DNA of 64,000 nt from Kosakonia sp. SMBL-WEM22 (GTDB lineage Bacteria > Pseudomonadota > Gammaproteobacteria > Enterobacterales > Enterobacteriaceae): the NCBI RefSeq assembly GCF_014490785.1, contig NZ_CP051488.1, forward strand, positions 4,650,001-4,714,000, in the 5' to 3' direction. The translations under genes and the position numbers were made by a program. The notes beneath the pieces are model-generated. The model saw only the letters and a list, made by a program, of their open reading frames with translations. It searched no databases and had not been told where the DNA came from. This document shows, piece by piece, positions 18,810 through 27,681 of the stretch. Numbering within the stretch: position 1 is the stretch's first letter; each line of letters starts with the position of its first letter.

Positions 18810-19064
18810 TTATGACGCCCACTCTTCCTTTTCTGGCAGGCTTGCTTTTCGCCAACAAGTTAATATTTTAAAACTCGCTCTCATGTAATAATTATTTTTC
18901 ACATCGCCAGTCACGCCTTTCAAAAGAGTTATCTCACCTGTTTTTGTATTTATCTCAAACAGCCCATGATCGTATGCATCATAGTTGGAAGATGTGGGTC
19001 CGAATTTATACCTTACACTTTCCCCTCTGTCCTCAACTTTAATTATACTAATATGATATGCCAT
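18810..19064 (-). CDS. Hypothetical small protein downstream of Rhs relic
   Basis: 84 residues, GAGGAG nine bases before the ATG. Beta-rich: MAYHISIIKVEDRGESVRYK, then YDHGLFEINTKTGEITLLKG and a basic/acidic tail ending LPEKEEWAS. No family recognised. It is the first gene downstream of the Rhs fragment at 19180-19690, so it is the likely immunity gene of that lost cassette. Confidence 0.62.
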   Translation of the reverse strand: MAYHISIIKVEDRGESVRYKFGPTSSNYDAYDHGLFEINTKTGEITLLKGVTGDVKNNYYMRASFKILTCWRKASLPEKEEWAS

Positions 19065-19179
19065 TTTTTATATACTCCTCTGATGCATATAATAATGCTT
19101 GTATGGCTTTGCGACTTTAACCAACAATTATTCGAGCACATCGCGGCGTAAGTGATTTAAATCAGGCCAGAATGAATGA

Positions 19180-19690
19180 GTACCTCAGGCAGCTTGAGAC
19201 AGCTACCTTTCGCACTCTGAATCGAACCCTGAAAGCCAGCTCTTTGATGGCCGCCGCTATAAGGGTACACCGGTTACATCCGACCAGGAGCCAAATCGGA
19301 CTCACCTGCCTATAGCCTCTAACCGCCGGGGTAAAGCCGCGGAAGATGTCGTTTTGCAGACCCTATTCACCGTCTGTGTACAAATTCAGGAAATGCAGGT
19401 ATTGCCGGATATCGAAGTGACCGGCGTGCTTACGCGCAGGCTACCGCCTCTGGCATCAGATAACGGGTGCCAGACGGTGTTGACGTTGCTGTTGGCCTGG
19501 CATTCGTCAGGCCGCATAAGTCCATGTGATACCAAATGGTTTCCGCGCGCTCACTGTCAACGCGCGTCAAAAACTCATAGCTATTTCGGTGTAAATATAC
19601 TTCACCGTCGTATACAGGCTTTGGTTGCTGGTTTATCCCATCCTCTGCAGACTGGACCATAGCGAGGCGTTACACCGCGGGCAAAGTAAC
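19180..19690 (-). pseudogene. Rhs core fragment, frameshifted
   Basis: An open stretch (19430-19660, minus) reads PVYDGEVYLHRNSYEFLTRV and then AETIWYHMDLCGL, matching the Rhs pattern 'IYHHHTDLRGLPEEVTD'. After a shift the frame gives GGSLRVSTPVTS, parallel to GSLRESMPVTET in the fragment at 28.5 kb. Plus-strand DNA GTGCTTACGCGCAGGCTACC aligns with the copy at 28.55 kb. Stops downstream show it is dead. The toxin tip is no longer recognisable. Confidence 0.62.
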
Positions 19691-20039
19691 ATCGCTAATG
19701 TGAAACTGACGCGCTTACGCCGTTTCAGCCCGCTGCTCCTATCCAACCCTCAGAGGGAGTTAATTGTGGATGGCTCGATATTATGCCAGAAGCTACATGT
19801 TCCAAAACCTGATGTAGCCTTAAAGGCAGCTATTCAGACATCTCTCACGTCGAGCATAAACAAAGTTCCTGCATTATATTTGCGCCCTGCAGGCATACTC
19901 CTTGAACGCAACGGCCATTAAAAGGCAGAGTTCGAGACCGGATGTGGCGGGACTAAGATAATGCTTGCATCTTTATTTTTTGGTGTCAGAGACAATAACC
20001 CAAAACTGACATCCATAGGTTGTTATAAGCATTTATGCT

Positions 20040-20175
20040 TTTACTCTGTTCATCAAAAAAAATAGTACCGGAAGGTGCCCGAGTGCTGCCTCCCCCTGTC
20101 GCCTGAGGACCCACCCCAAACGATGTCAACACTACCGCCAGACGCTCTGTCTGGCAGACGATAGGGGCCAGGATG
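20040..20175 (-). pseudogene. Decayed Rhs core fragment with FRYY motif
   Basis: The minus strand reads RLPDRASGG, then DIVWGGSSGDRGRQHSGTF and RYY before stops. This corresponds to Rhs 'GLPEEVTD...NIVW' followed by 'LDRETGLHYNTFRYY'; the fragment at 28.5 kb has GRNLDRETGQHYNTFRYY. About 30 intervening residues are deleted. Recognised by eye; moderate confidence. Confidence 0.5.
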
Positions 20176-20319
20176 ATACCAAAAGCTTTACGCCTGCTTG
20201 CCGTGGACGTTAACACGCCCTGGCGGCTGGAAGCGGTTTCATATAGGGCTCTGACAGTAGGTTTCACTCACCAAGTACAGGACAATCAAACGTGAGAAGG
20301 CTCCTTCAAATCAACCCGG

Positions 20320-20737
20320 TTATATATTACCAGCCAGATATAAATAGATGGGTTTCATCGAACCTCTTTCTCCATTCTCACAAAGGCAAAAAGCTAATGT
20401 ATTGTTAACAAAGTAAACGGCTGGGAACAAACCATCCTCTCGATTCTCAAGGTATTTAATAAAATCTATTAGGGTAGCGTCAAAAAATACAAACCTCTTT
20501 ACCTTTGCACTCTGCAAATATATATCCAGAAACGTTTTCCTGTAGATTTAAATCACAAACGGTAATTACTCCCTGCGGACAGGAGTATTGGCTCCATAAG
20601 GGACCATGAGAAGTCATATCTTTTTTTATATACGGCAGCCTAAAATTATCCATGATATCCTTTCTGATTTTCCGCCCCTTCTCCTGTTCTATTGCCGGAC
20701 CCAAAAAATCTTTGAGTGTAGAAATTTGCGTTCTCAT
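20320..20737 (-). pseudogene. Immunity-like gene broken by a single frameshift
   Basis: An 85-codon frame from 20737 (MRTQISTLKDFLGPAIEQ) stops at 20480, and an overlapping frame continues to 20320 (DATLIDFIKYLENREDGL, ending IYLYLAGNI). The switch lies at a run of six T on the minus strand (plus-strand AAAAAA near 20492-20497); removing one base fuses the frames into a protein of about 138 residues. The family is unknown. The gene sits just downstream of two Rhs relics. Either a real pseudogene or a base-call error in a homopolymer. Confidence 0.7.
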
Positions 20738-21175
20738 TGAACAATCCTATACGTTTTAGAATCAATTTCCGCTTGCACTGTGTTTCGTCCTTCAGCAATA
20801 CCATTCCGTGCGCTGAAATACCTTATCAACCGGAACCGCAAATTGTAACGGTCTTTATAGCTGATAATCACTGTTAATGGCTTTTAAGCTCTATCCCTTC
20901 ACAACCCGGGCCAGATGCTCGATTTATCGCTTTTTAAGGCATTACCTTGCGTTGGTACTTATAGATTGTGATTATTGTTGCATATACTCTTTTAGCATTC
21001 CCACTTGCAGTTTTATTTTTTCAACCGACTCTTTTCATGCTTTTGTATCCATTCTCGTAAAGTGAAATATAGAAATTATCACAGGCCATCATTATACGCA
21101 GTTGCGTTAATATTATTCAAAAATGTACATCTGCCTGCATATATTCACCTTTGTAAGCCTCAAGTTAAATAAATT
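20738..21175. other. Gene-free spacer
   Basis: About 440 bases. A minus-strand frame shows short open pieces (SGNAKRVYATIITIYKYQ and KAINRASGPGCEGIELKA) separated by stops, which looks like an eroded coding sequence, but I cannot name it. Confidence 0.4.
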
Positions 21176-21895
21176 TCAGTAATGAATTACGCATCCATTT
21201 TCAGTTAGCATATTTATAAAAACATCATAATAGTCTGTATCTGCTGGGCTAATACTTTTCAAAAAATGCGCAGTTTGCTCAACATCTTTTAACGTTACAC
21301 TGACATTATTAATCACCAATCCAGAGAGGCAATCATAAAAACTATCAAACCCTTTTCCCATATAGCCTCTAAATCCGAAAAATGACTCACCAAGCATACA
21401 GAAAAAATCTTCATAACAATAAACATCCTTTATGGATAAAGTCGCCTCAATGATGCCATTGCCCGAAGGAGGAAAAACGCCCTGCCAGTAAAGACATGAA
21501 TTAAGCCATAACTCTTTTATTTCTTTTGCTCTGGTCTTCTTCCAGTTTAGGATTTCATGTTCCCGGACCCAACTATTTAAGACCATGATAAGAGGTAAAT
21601 CTGGTATTTCAATTACTCTAATAACCAAGTTAATATTTTGCCTATTATTATCTTGTGTAAGCTCACTCAACAAATCACCTTCGAACTCGTACACACATAT
21701 GTCATTAATAAAGTACCCTATCGAAATTGAATCTCCTTTTCTTGCATCAAACCCATCTTCCCAGAAGGAAGAAATATCACTTAATCTGATCAAAATAAAA
21801 TTATCACCCGCCCCTTCTAAGCAAGAGGCCATCACAGACGAGGCCTGTAATGAAAGCTCGTTGTTAATATAAATATTATATTTGTCATTCATCAT
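21176..21895 (-). CDS. Two-domain protein with C-terminal barstar fold
   Basis: 239 residues. The C-terminal 95 residues match barstar: a strand and helix leading to ESFFGFRGYMGKGFDSFYDC, then strand NNVSVTLKD and a final helix plus strand. Barstar is the intracellular inhibitor of barnase-type RNases and binds the active site with its helix-2 acidic residues. The first 140 residues form an additional strand-rich domain of unknown function, ending with a Trp-rich LKELWLNSC-like linker. The gene at 25187-25891 has the same architecture. It probably inhibits a barnase-like Rhs tip that is lost. Confidence 0.75.
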   Translation of the reverse strand: MMNDKYNIYINNELSLQASSVMASCLEGAGDNFILIRLSDISSFWEDGFDARKGDSISIGYFINDICVYEFEGDLLSELTQDNNRQNINLVIRVIEIPDLPLIMVLNSWVREHEILNWKKTRAKEIKELWLNSCLYWQGVFPPSGNGIIEATLSIKDVYCYEDFFCMLGESFFGFRGYMGKGFDSFYDCLSGLVINNVSVTLKDVEQTAHFLKSISPADTDYYDVFINMLTENGCVIHY

Positions 21896-22259
21896 TAATA
21901 ATCTCTTTAGTTACTTTATACCCTTGATAATTCACTGTTCCCAGGGCATCAGGAGTGCATCTGTTTATAGTAACTCTTATTCATCACGTACCATAGACTC
22001 GCCCTGGCAGCATGATCTTGTGCCATCGCGCCTGAACTTGTCTGCAAGTCGAGTGGTTGTCAGATGGGGTAAGGCAGAAGCTGCCGGAATCTTCTCAGCA
22101 GTCCAAAGGGGATGCATTGTGCTGATGGTGACTGCAACGAGGTACGGGAGCTGTTCAATCAGCTTTATCAACGAAACAGATGGTTCAAGGTATTAAGAAC
22201 TTGCCGTTTAGCGTACTGACCCAGAGTTGCACAATAAAAAAGCCGCCACGATTTATGCC
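21896..22259. other. Gene-free spacer
   Basis: About 365 bases. Positions 21980-22170 are GC-richer than the surroundings and carry an open 64-codon minus frame that resembles nothing known; treated as debris. Confidence 0.45.
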
Positions 22260-22532
22260 TTATTCGGCTATTGCTTGAATATCGAAAATAACTTCCAGAC
22301 CCTTTTCTATTTCAGTAGCTTCGCTTCTATCGACTTTTATGTTGATTGTTTTTTGATTTATCCCGATAAATAATGCTTTCATCAATAAGGGCTAATGAAA
22401 ATATATCATTGCCAATTATATATTTTTTCAGTATTAAGCCCAAAGATCTGAGCATCTGCTTCTATATAAAAAAGTGAGGCGCTCTTCTATTTATCGCGAC
22501 ACAACACCGGGTGTGAGGAATGACTTTATCAT
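22260..22532 (-). pseudogene. Small immunity-like gene with three homopolymer frameshifts and one stop
   Basis: Reading from an ATG at 22532 (MIKSFLTPGVVSR, stop), the frames join to IEERLTFYIEADAQIFGL, EKYIIGNDIFSLALIDES, IIYRDKSKTINIKVDRSE and ATEIEKGLEVIFDIQAIAE if one base is removed from each of three runs of six A or T. The reconstructed protein is 89 residues. The net change of three bases keeps the total length divisible by three. The family is unknown; it is now non-functional. Confidence 0.6.
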
Positions 22533-22886
22533 AATAAAAAAGACCTTAACAAGAAAAAGTCATCACCGTTATCGTCATTGCCAATGTCAATGTCAATTCT
22601 GACAGGCATATACACTTCATTCATCTCATCTTATACCTTTTAAATGCTTTATCTCATTTACGAACAGGAATCAAAACGTCAATTTGAAACCTATAAGTAA
22701 GGTCAGTAAATTTTCATAAAAAATAAAAATCGCCTGTCTCCAAATTCTTAGCCATATTTCAATGCTATGTTTACAGTAGTCACATACAGGCAGACCTTCA
22801 ATAGTAAAAAGATTATACCAAAATCTCTGGGCGCACGTTCTGTCCGATTTGAGCCAGTAGATATTTACTATCTTATTGTTGTTTTT
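22533..22886. other. Gene-free AT-rich spacer
   Basis: About 350 bases, no open frame and no repeat or terminator that I can support. Confidence 0.45.
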
Positions 22887-23315
22887 TTATAAAGAGGTAA
22901 AATATTCAGTGAAATGTCCACCTTTTATCGATACGAATAGATCGTGCCCTATAATTACATAACCGACCTTATCCTTTCTTCCGTCTATAGCCTCATAAAA
23001 ACCGGGAGTTATAGTGGAACTTTCCTCATAAAAAGATAAACCTGATGAGTTATCAGAGAAATAGAAATCACTAACAGAACGAAAATTAATATGCACAATC
23101 CTATACCCGGCATTATTATAATCTTCATCAGGAATATCATCCTGAGAAACCAAGTTATTTTTGGACACATATTCATTTAAGTCTTTATTTCTAGCGTCTT
23201 CACCCATGAACACCATAAAGTAAACCTCTAACCCATCATCATCATACTTGAAAAATGGCTCAGTAACGCTTTCCATCTTCCAGGATGATTTTACCATCTT
23301 AAGAGTATTTTTCAT
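22887..23315 (-). CDS. Hypothetical protein downstream of Rhs relic, putative immunity protein
   Basis: 142 residues from MKNTLKMVKSSWKME, with AAGGCTGG upstream; the frame is open to 23339. Acidic, with FFKYDDDGLEVYFMVFMGED, VHINFRSVSDFYFSDNSS and KVGYVIIGHDLFVSIKGG. Soluble mixed fold, no family recognised. It begins about 30 bases after an Rhs end fragment (23345-23450), the place expected for the immunity gene of a deleted toxin. Confidence 0.62.
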   Translation of the reverse strand: MKNTLKMVKSSWKMESVTEPFFKYDDDGLEVYFMVFMGEDARNKDLNEYVSKNNLVSQDDIPDEDYNNAGYRIVHINFRSVSDFYFSDNSSGLSFYEESSTITPGFYEAIDGRKDKVGYVIIGHDLFVSIKGGHFTEYFTSL

Positions 23316-23344
23316 TTTACCAGCCTTATAATATCTCAAATGCT

Positions 23345-23450
23345 GCTATATTCTGCCCAGGTAGTTGGAATAGAAGATCCCGGCATAATATACACATCCC
23401 CCCGAGATCGTATTGGCCTTGTACTAAGCGTTCTAATAAAGTAGTGGTAA
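23345..23450 (-). pseudogene. Decayed Rhs core C-terminal fragment
   Basis: Minus-strand frames joined across a run of six G read RLVQGQYDLG and GCVYYAGIFYSNYLGRI. This parallels the Rhs end 'LRFQGQYYDEETGLYYNRFRYYSPYLGRFI' position by position for the Q-G-Q-Y, Y-Y and L-G-R residues. A stop follows and the toxin part is missing. Recognised by eye. Confidence 0.5.
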
Positions 23451-23645
23451 GGGGGACTTCATGTAAAATTGTTAGCCTCTCATCCACAGTAGAAAGTACA
23501 GCCAGCTTTCTATGACTTTCAGCTACTTCCTGAACTTTTTCTGAAGAGATAACGTGGCGAGCGTGCTTATCATACCGGCTGACCAGGAGGAATGTATAAA
23601 GCCGTTAGAAGCGCGAGATGTTGCGGATAGCGCGCCTTAACGCGT

Positions 23646-24182
23646 TTAAGTTGAACCGTTCCCATGACCTTTTTCTTCCTGGTGCCTGACCCTATTTAAG
23701 TGTTTTTGTGCATATTGGCGGATTAACTTATTATCAGCGTTAGCTAATAATTCCATTTTTTCAATAGCATTTTGATCTTGTATTTTCTCTAGCGCCCTTA
23801 TGCATTTATTCGCCAGTACGAAATCCTCGTCATAATCCCTGTAATCAAGATTGAGCAACGCAGCTTCATAGAGATGGTTCACGCTGGAAGGCTGCTTATA
23901 ATACGCTAACAATCTTACGACCTCTTCATGTTTCTGATGCCAGGGATCAGTCACAAGCTGATTTAATATGTCGACATCGTAGTAACAATAATTCACTACT
24001 GCGCTGAGGTAAAGAAGAAGGTCAACCAGCTCTGCATCTTCGGCTTCTCGCGCAATGGTTAACTCTTTGCATAGGTCTACGTTTCCAGAGCAATCACCAA
24101 ACTGGCACATAAAATCAGAGATATTAAGTTGATTCATCATTAACTTTAGAATCAAACTTTTTTTGATTGCCAGCAACTCCAT
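23646..24182 (-). CDS. HEAT-repeat-like helical protein, second gene of a pair
   Basis: 178 residues. Its ATG overlaps the stop codon of the upstream gene (TGATG), implying translational coupling. The C-terminal half shows HEAT/PBS-lyase-like helical hairpins: FVLANKCIRALEKIQDQ, NAIEKMELLANADNKLIRQ and YAQKHLNRVRHQEEKGH. The N-terminal half is also helical (EDAELVDLLLYLSAVVNY). Helical-repeat proteins serve as immunity factors in several toxin families; the tight coupling suggests the two products act together. Confidence 0.68.
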   Translation of the reverse strand: MELLAIKKSLILKLMMNQLNISDFMCQFGDCSGNVDLCKELTIAREAEDAELVDLLLYLSAVVNYCYYDVDILNQLVTDPWHQKHEEVVRLLAYYKQPSSVNHLYEAALLNLDYRDYDEDFVLANKCIRALEKIQDQNAIEKMELLANADNKLIRQYAQKHLNRVRHQEEKGHGNGST

Positions 24183-24562
24183 CACTCCGGATCCTTATAT
24201 ACCAAACTATGCGTTTTGAGGTTGTGATCTTTTATATATTTGCTTTCCCACTCATCGTAACCGTCAGGTACAGCATAACTAAAGCCCTTTTCAAAATACC
24301 GTTCACCATGAGCAGTAATCATAGCCCAATAATATTCCTCTTCATGTCCCAGTAAACAAGCTGCAAGGTAATTTTTGGGTGGCGCGGTAAGCATAGGCGT
24401 GCTATTAATTATAGACTTCGCCTCAGCTTCTGATATTTTACCATAAGCGATAATTATCCCTTTGATAAGACAAACAAAAGTGTAGAAATTAACTATTACG
24501 GATTCGCCTGGATTATCTTCATTTATGAAAAGCAAACCATCTCTCAAAAGTTCCTTGTCCAT
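24182..24562 (-). CDS. Hypothetical protein, first gene of a coupled pair
   Basis: 126 residues from MDKELLRDGLLFINEDNPGE, with AAGAGG upstream. Contains VNFYTFVCLIKGIIIAYGKI, an EEEYYWAMITAHGERYFEKG block and VPDGYDEWESKYIKDHNL. Soluble alpha/beta protein of unknown family. It shares one base with the downstream HEAT-like gene; no other array genes overlap in this way apart from the toxin/barstar pair at 28014. Confidence 0.62.
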   Translation of the reverse strand: MDKELLRDGLLFINEDNPGESVIVNFYTFVCLIKGIIIAYGKISEAEAKSIINSTPMLTAPPKNYLAACLLGHEEEYYWAMITAHGERYFEKGFSYAVPDGYDEWESKYIKDHNLKTHSLVYKDPE

Positions 24563-24684
24563 TTTATATACCTCTTTTTTAATTAGCAAAGATGATACGC
24601 AATGCCTTTCTAAAACACCCCGTAAGACATATATTCAAAATATCGAACCCATCTTTTATTTCTACAGCATGTCTTATCTTTTAC

Positions 24685-25113
24685 TTATCTTGCCGGAAAA
24701 TATTCTTCAATATATTACATGAGAAACGTTCCATTGGCACCTAACAGCAAAAATGATGAATCTGAGCAAAAAAAATCATTAATCAAGGCATTACAGAAGT
24801 ACTCACCATCTGGATGGGAGATTTGGTCATTTAGTTGCACTATCAGAATATTTTCGAATAATCCCTTCAGCGCACCTATATCCGCTGGATATCTTGTATC
24901 TTAAGCCCCTGTGCGATTTTTGTGCCGCCCTAATATGTCGCCTCTTCTGAGTTTTTTAAATTATCTATGTAATATCTCCAGATGAGTAACAAAGCCTTCT
25001 ATTTCTCCATCACATAGTTATATGTAGACCTCCCCATCATTAATAACACTGCCTATTAATAATCTTATCTAACAAAATAACTTTGTATACGAATTTTTTT
25101 GAAAAATTAACAT
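24685..25113 (-). pseudogene. Immunity-like gene with five in-frame stop codons and no frameshift
   Basis: A single minus frame of 143 codons runs from ATG 25113 to TAA 24685 and reads like a protein throughout: LIGSVINDGEVYI, LCDGEIEGFVTHLEILHR, FKKLRRGDILGRHKNRTG, DTRYPADIGALKGLFENI, QLNDQISHPDGEYFCNALIN and GANGTFLM. It is interrupted by TAG at 25069-25071 and TAA at 25018-25020, 24961-24963, 24901-24903 and 24715-24717. Each could have arisen from a Gln codon by one C-to-T change. No TGA occurs. Family unknown. Most simply a pseudogene. Confidence 0.65.
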
Positions 25114-25186
25114 CCTGTTAATTTCATGCCAGATGCTCTCTAGAGACTGATAAAAAAAATATAAAATCCAAAATGTACATTAACTT

Positions 25187-25891
25187 TTATTGAAGCGTCA
25201 AATCGCAATGTTCTTTAATGATTTCAATTATATCCCCTGAAGATAGCTTATATATCTCATTAGGAATGGTGTTATCTATAGCCTTAAAGGAAATTGAACT
25301 ATCCTTCCAGATCACCCTCAAATTCTCAGTGTGTTTTTTTACTCCAATAAGGCAGTCCTCAAACGCATCGAGATTACTACCCATATAACCAAGCGTATTA
25401 AAAAAAGAATACCCGAATTCACAATAAAATGAGTAATAATCATGAATATACTTACCTTCTATTACTATGCAATCCTTTTCAATTTTGTTTCTTATGCCAT
25501 TAGCGATGTAACATGCAGATATATATATCCTTTTGCTATTTCTTACCATATCTAACCAGATACGTTTGTCGTCTTTATTAATTACTTTCAATAAAGAGAG
25601 CGCACCGAACTCATACATGCTATTCATTACAACTAAATCTAAGTAAAATACGCCATCTCCTTTTATGACTTTATTTATAGTAAAGTCAAAGTCGAGCCGA
25701 CTATCAAACCCTGAGAACTTCAGTGAGTACTCCTCAACGCCAGGCGATAACACTATATTTTCATTAGATAATCCCACCATAGCAAAGAGATATGAACTCC
25801 CAGCATGTGTAAAATCCTGACATTCTATAAGCTCTTTGCATTTAAATAATAAACCCTCTGACTCACTATAAATACTATACGGATAGTTCAT
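25187..25891 (-). CDS. Two-domain protein with C-terminal barstar fold
   Basis: 234 residues with a very strong AAGGAGGGGGG ribosome site. The last 95 residues match barstar: GKYIHDYYSFYCEFGYSFF, then NTLGYMGSNLDAFEDCLIG with the acidic helix-2 face, then NLRVIWKDSS and a final helix and strand. The N-terminal 135 residues (LVGLSNENIVL-type strands, SLLKVINKDDKRIWLDMVR) form an extra domain also seen in the gene at 21176-21895. Likely inhibitor of a barnase-type RNase; the cognate toxin is absent. Confidence 0.77.
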   Translation of the reverse strand: MNYPYSIYSESEGLLFKCKELIECQDFTHAGSSYLFAMVGLSNENIVLSPGVEEYSLKFSGFDSRLDFDFTINKVIKGDGVFYLDLVVMNSMYEFGALSLLKVINKDDKRIWLDMVRNSKRIYISACYIANGIRNKIEKDCIVIEGKYIHDYYSFYCEFGYSFFNTLGYMGSNLDAFEDCLIGVKKHTENLRVIWKDSSISFKAIDNTIPNEIYKLSSGDIIEIIKEHCDLTLQ

Positions 25892-26203
25892 CCCCCCTCC
25901 TTATCAAAAAAATCAAACATCGCCGATAATGATATAAAAAACAGGTTAATCAAGATTAGAACTACATCCTACTCTTGCTTTACTGCTTTAATGTTAATTG
26001 CTCATATCATTACTACCTCTAATGACCTCCTGTTCTTTAGCTTCTTTCCTACCTGCATGCTACCTCATATTTGAAGTATTTATGTCTTCCATGCCCACCA
26101 TCAAGAGACATACCACCATAATTTTTATAGCAAATGAAGATCTTTATCCTTTTCGATAATGTGATTTTGATTACACCAGAAAAAATTCACACCTTCAAAT
26201 GAC
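25892..26203. other. Gene-free spacer
   Basis: About 310 AT-rich bases without an open frame or recognisable signal. Confidence 0.4.
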
Positions 26204-26674
26204 TTATGAATTATGCAATTGACGTTTTACCCATAAGACCCCAGCCCAGAAATTAGATGAATCAGATATAAAATTGACAATCTCTTTGCCATTTGAAAAA
26301 TAAGTTACAGGACAATACTCATCACCACTTAATGGTTTAAAACTCGTCAAAACATCACACTGTAACTGTAGAGAAAGCACTTGGGAAATAAAATCAATGT
26401 ATGCAGGAAAATAATTACTTTCAACAGAAGTGGCTGATGTGCCAAAGTCAACTTCATAGATAAAAAACACATTGCTTAATATTTCAATATATTTTGAATT
26501 TTCATCGGGGCTTATGCTACTTGCCTCAATACGCTTTTTATATTCATTAACATCAAAATAATCATACTCCATGATAGTAAAGTCAACATCAGTCGCCCCT
26601 AATAGATTAGCTATTTTTTCTCTTAACACTTCTTTATTTTTATAACTGATAAGAATGCTTGATTTAGTGATCAC
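26204..26674 (-). CDS. Hypothetical protein, putative orphan immunity protein
   Basis: 156 residues, GTG start with GGGAGA nine bases upstream. Helix-strand mixture: SYKNKEVLREKIANLLGATD, FIYEVDFGTSATSVESNYF and a C-terminal SSNFWAGVLWVKRQLHNS. No export signal, no family recognised. Confidence 0.6.
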   Translation of the reverse strand: MITKSSILISYKNKEVLREKIANLLGATDVDFTIMEYDYFDVNEYKKRIEASSISPDENSKYIEILSNVFFIYEVDFGTSATSVESNYFPAYIDFISQVLSLQLQCDVLTSFKPLSGDEYCPVTYFSNGKEIVNFISDSSNFWAGVLWVKRQLHNS

Positions 26675-26987
26675 GCTTAAATTCTCCCAAAAGTATCCAA
26701 TACTGTTTGCTTTATTACTTCTATACTAACATCACTGTTCTAGAGGTTAAGGCCGTAAAAAAATCATAAAATTGTTAGAGCGTATTTTTAGAATTGAACT
26801 CTCTATTACTTGAACAATATTATTGTCACCACTTGACGTATGAATAACGAGATGCAGGAATTGCGCGAAAATCTATACCGGGGTTATGTAGTAAATGAGG
26901 CACATGTTGGTTTAGTGGATTAAATGGAGAATATATAATAAAAAACCGGGAAGAATTAATTGTTTTCCCTCCTTTTATTGCAAGGTA
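26675..26987. other. Gene-free spacer
   Basis: About 310 AT-rich bases; nothing recognised. Confidence 0.4.
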
Positions 26988-27479
26988 CTAACTACCCCTC
27001 CTGTAAAAAACATCTTCTTTTGATATCTCACCCAATTTTAACAATCGGTAATCTTTTAATGAGGAATGATTAGCTGTGCTGTATGAATCTATCCATTCCT
27101 CCGATCGCCCATCATCCTCCCATAAACAAACTGGACATACATCGTATTGCCCTCGTTGTGGTAGAGTTAAATAACCACAGCAGGGACACTTATTAAGCTC
27201 GGGCTCATCACCTAAAATTACAAACTCGCAATTAAAGCGTTTTTTCAGGAAGGAAAGTAGATATTCATTTGATACACCAAAAAAGATAACATCAGCATGG
27301 GAATCAATAAGAAAATCCTGAACTTCATCATTATATATACTTTCATACATAATAGGTTCACCAGATTCCTTATCATTATACTCTGCAAATAAAAGGCTAT
27401 CTATATCCACCTTAGACAATAAAGCCACTTGGTATATAGAGAATATTTTGAGTGCTGATCTTCTTGTCATTACAGTCAT
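26988..27479 (-). CDS. CPCC cysteine-rich domain protein, putative immunity protein
   Basis: 163 residues; ATG at 27479 or three codons in. The N-terminal 100 residues are acidic and helical. Residues 108-125 give the classic CPCC signature, NKCPCCGYLTLPQRGQYD followed by VCPVCLWEDDG, then ANHSSLKDYRLLKLG. The two Cys pairs should bind one zinc. CPCC domain proteins are frequent next to toxin genes. Paralogue of the protein at 14792-15301, which has CEAC in place of CPCC. Confidence 0.8.
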   Translation of the reverse strand: MTVMTRRSALKIFSIYQVALLSKVDIDSLLFAEYNDKESGEPIMYESIYNDEVQDFLIDSHADVIFFGVSNEYLLSFLKKRFNCEFVILGDEPELNKCPCCGYLTLPQRGQYDVCPVCLWEDDGRSEEWIDSYSTANHSSLKDYRLLKLGEISKEDVFYRRGS

Positions 27480-27681
27480 ATTTACACCACATCAGATGGA
27501 GACAGAGCTTTTTTTATAAAGCCACATCAATTATATTAGTAAATGGATATTTTTACACATTCAGGTTATACCTTATAGAATTGTGCTGCATTTATCGTCT
27601 GACTTTCTGTTATCTGAACCCGGCGAACGTGAACCGGAAGGATCGTCGTGACCGCTTCCATCTATTAGCATCAATAGAGAG

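Larger units (their letters stand above)
19065..20319. other. Gene-free stretch made largely of Rhs debris
   Basis: GC content rises here relative to the flanking immunity genes. It contains the two Rhs fragments listed separately (about 19180-19690 and 20040-20175). The segment between them (19700-19990) has no recognisable content. Confidence 0.55.

Noticed and set aside
24685..25113. Stop-codon recoding (reading TAA/TAG as amino acids)
   Set aside because: All other genes in the window use TAA and TAG as normal stops, so nonsense decay is far more likely.
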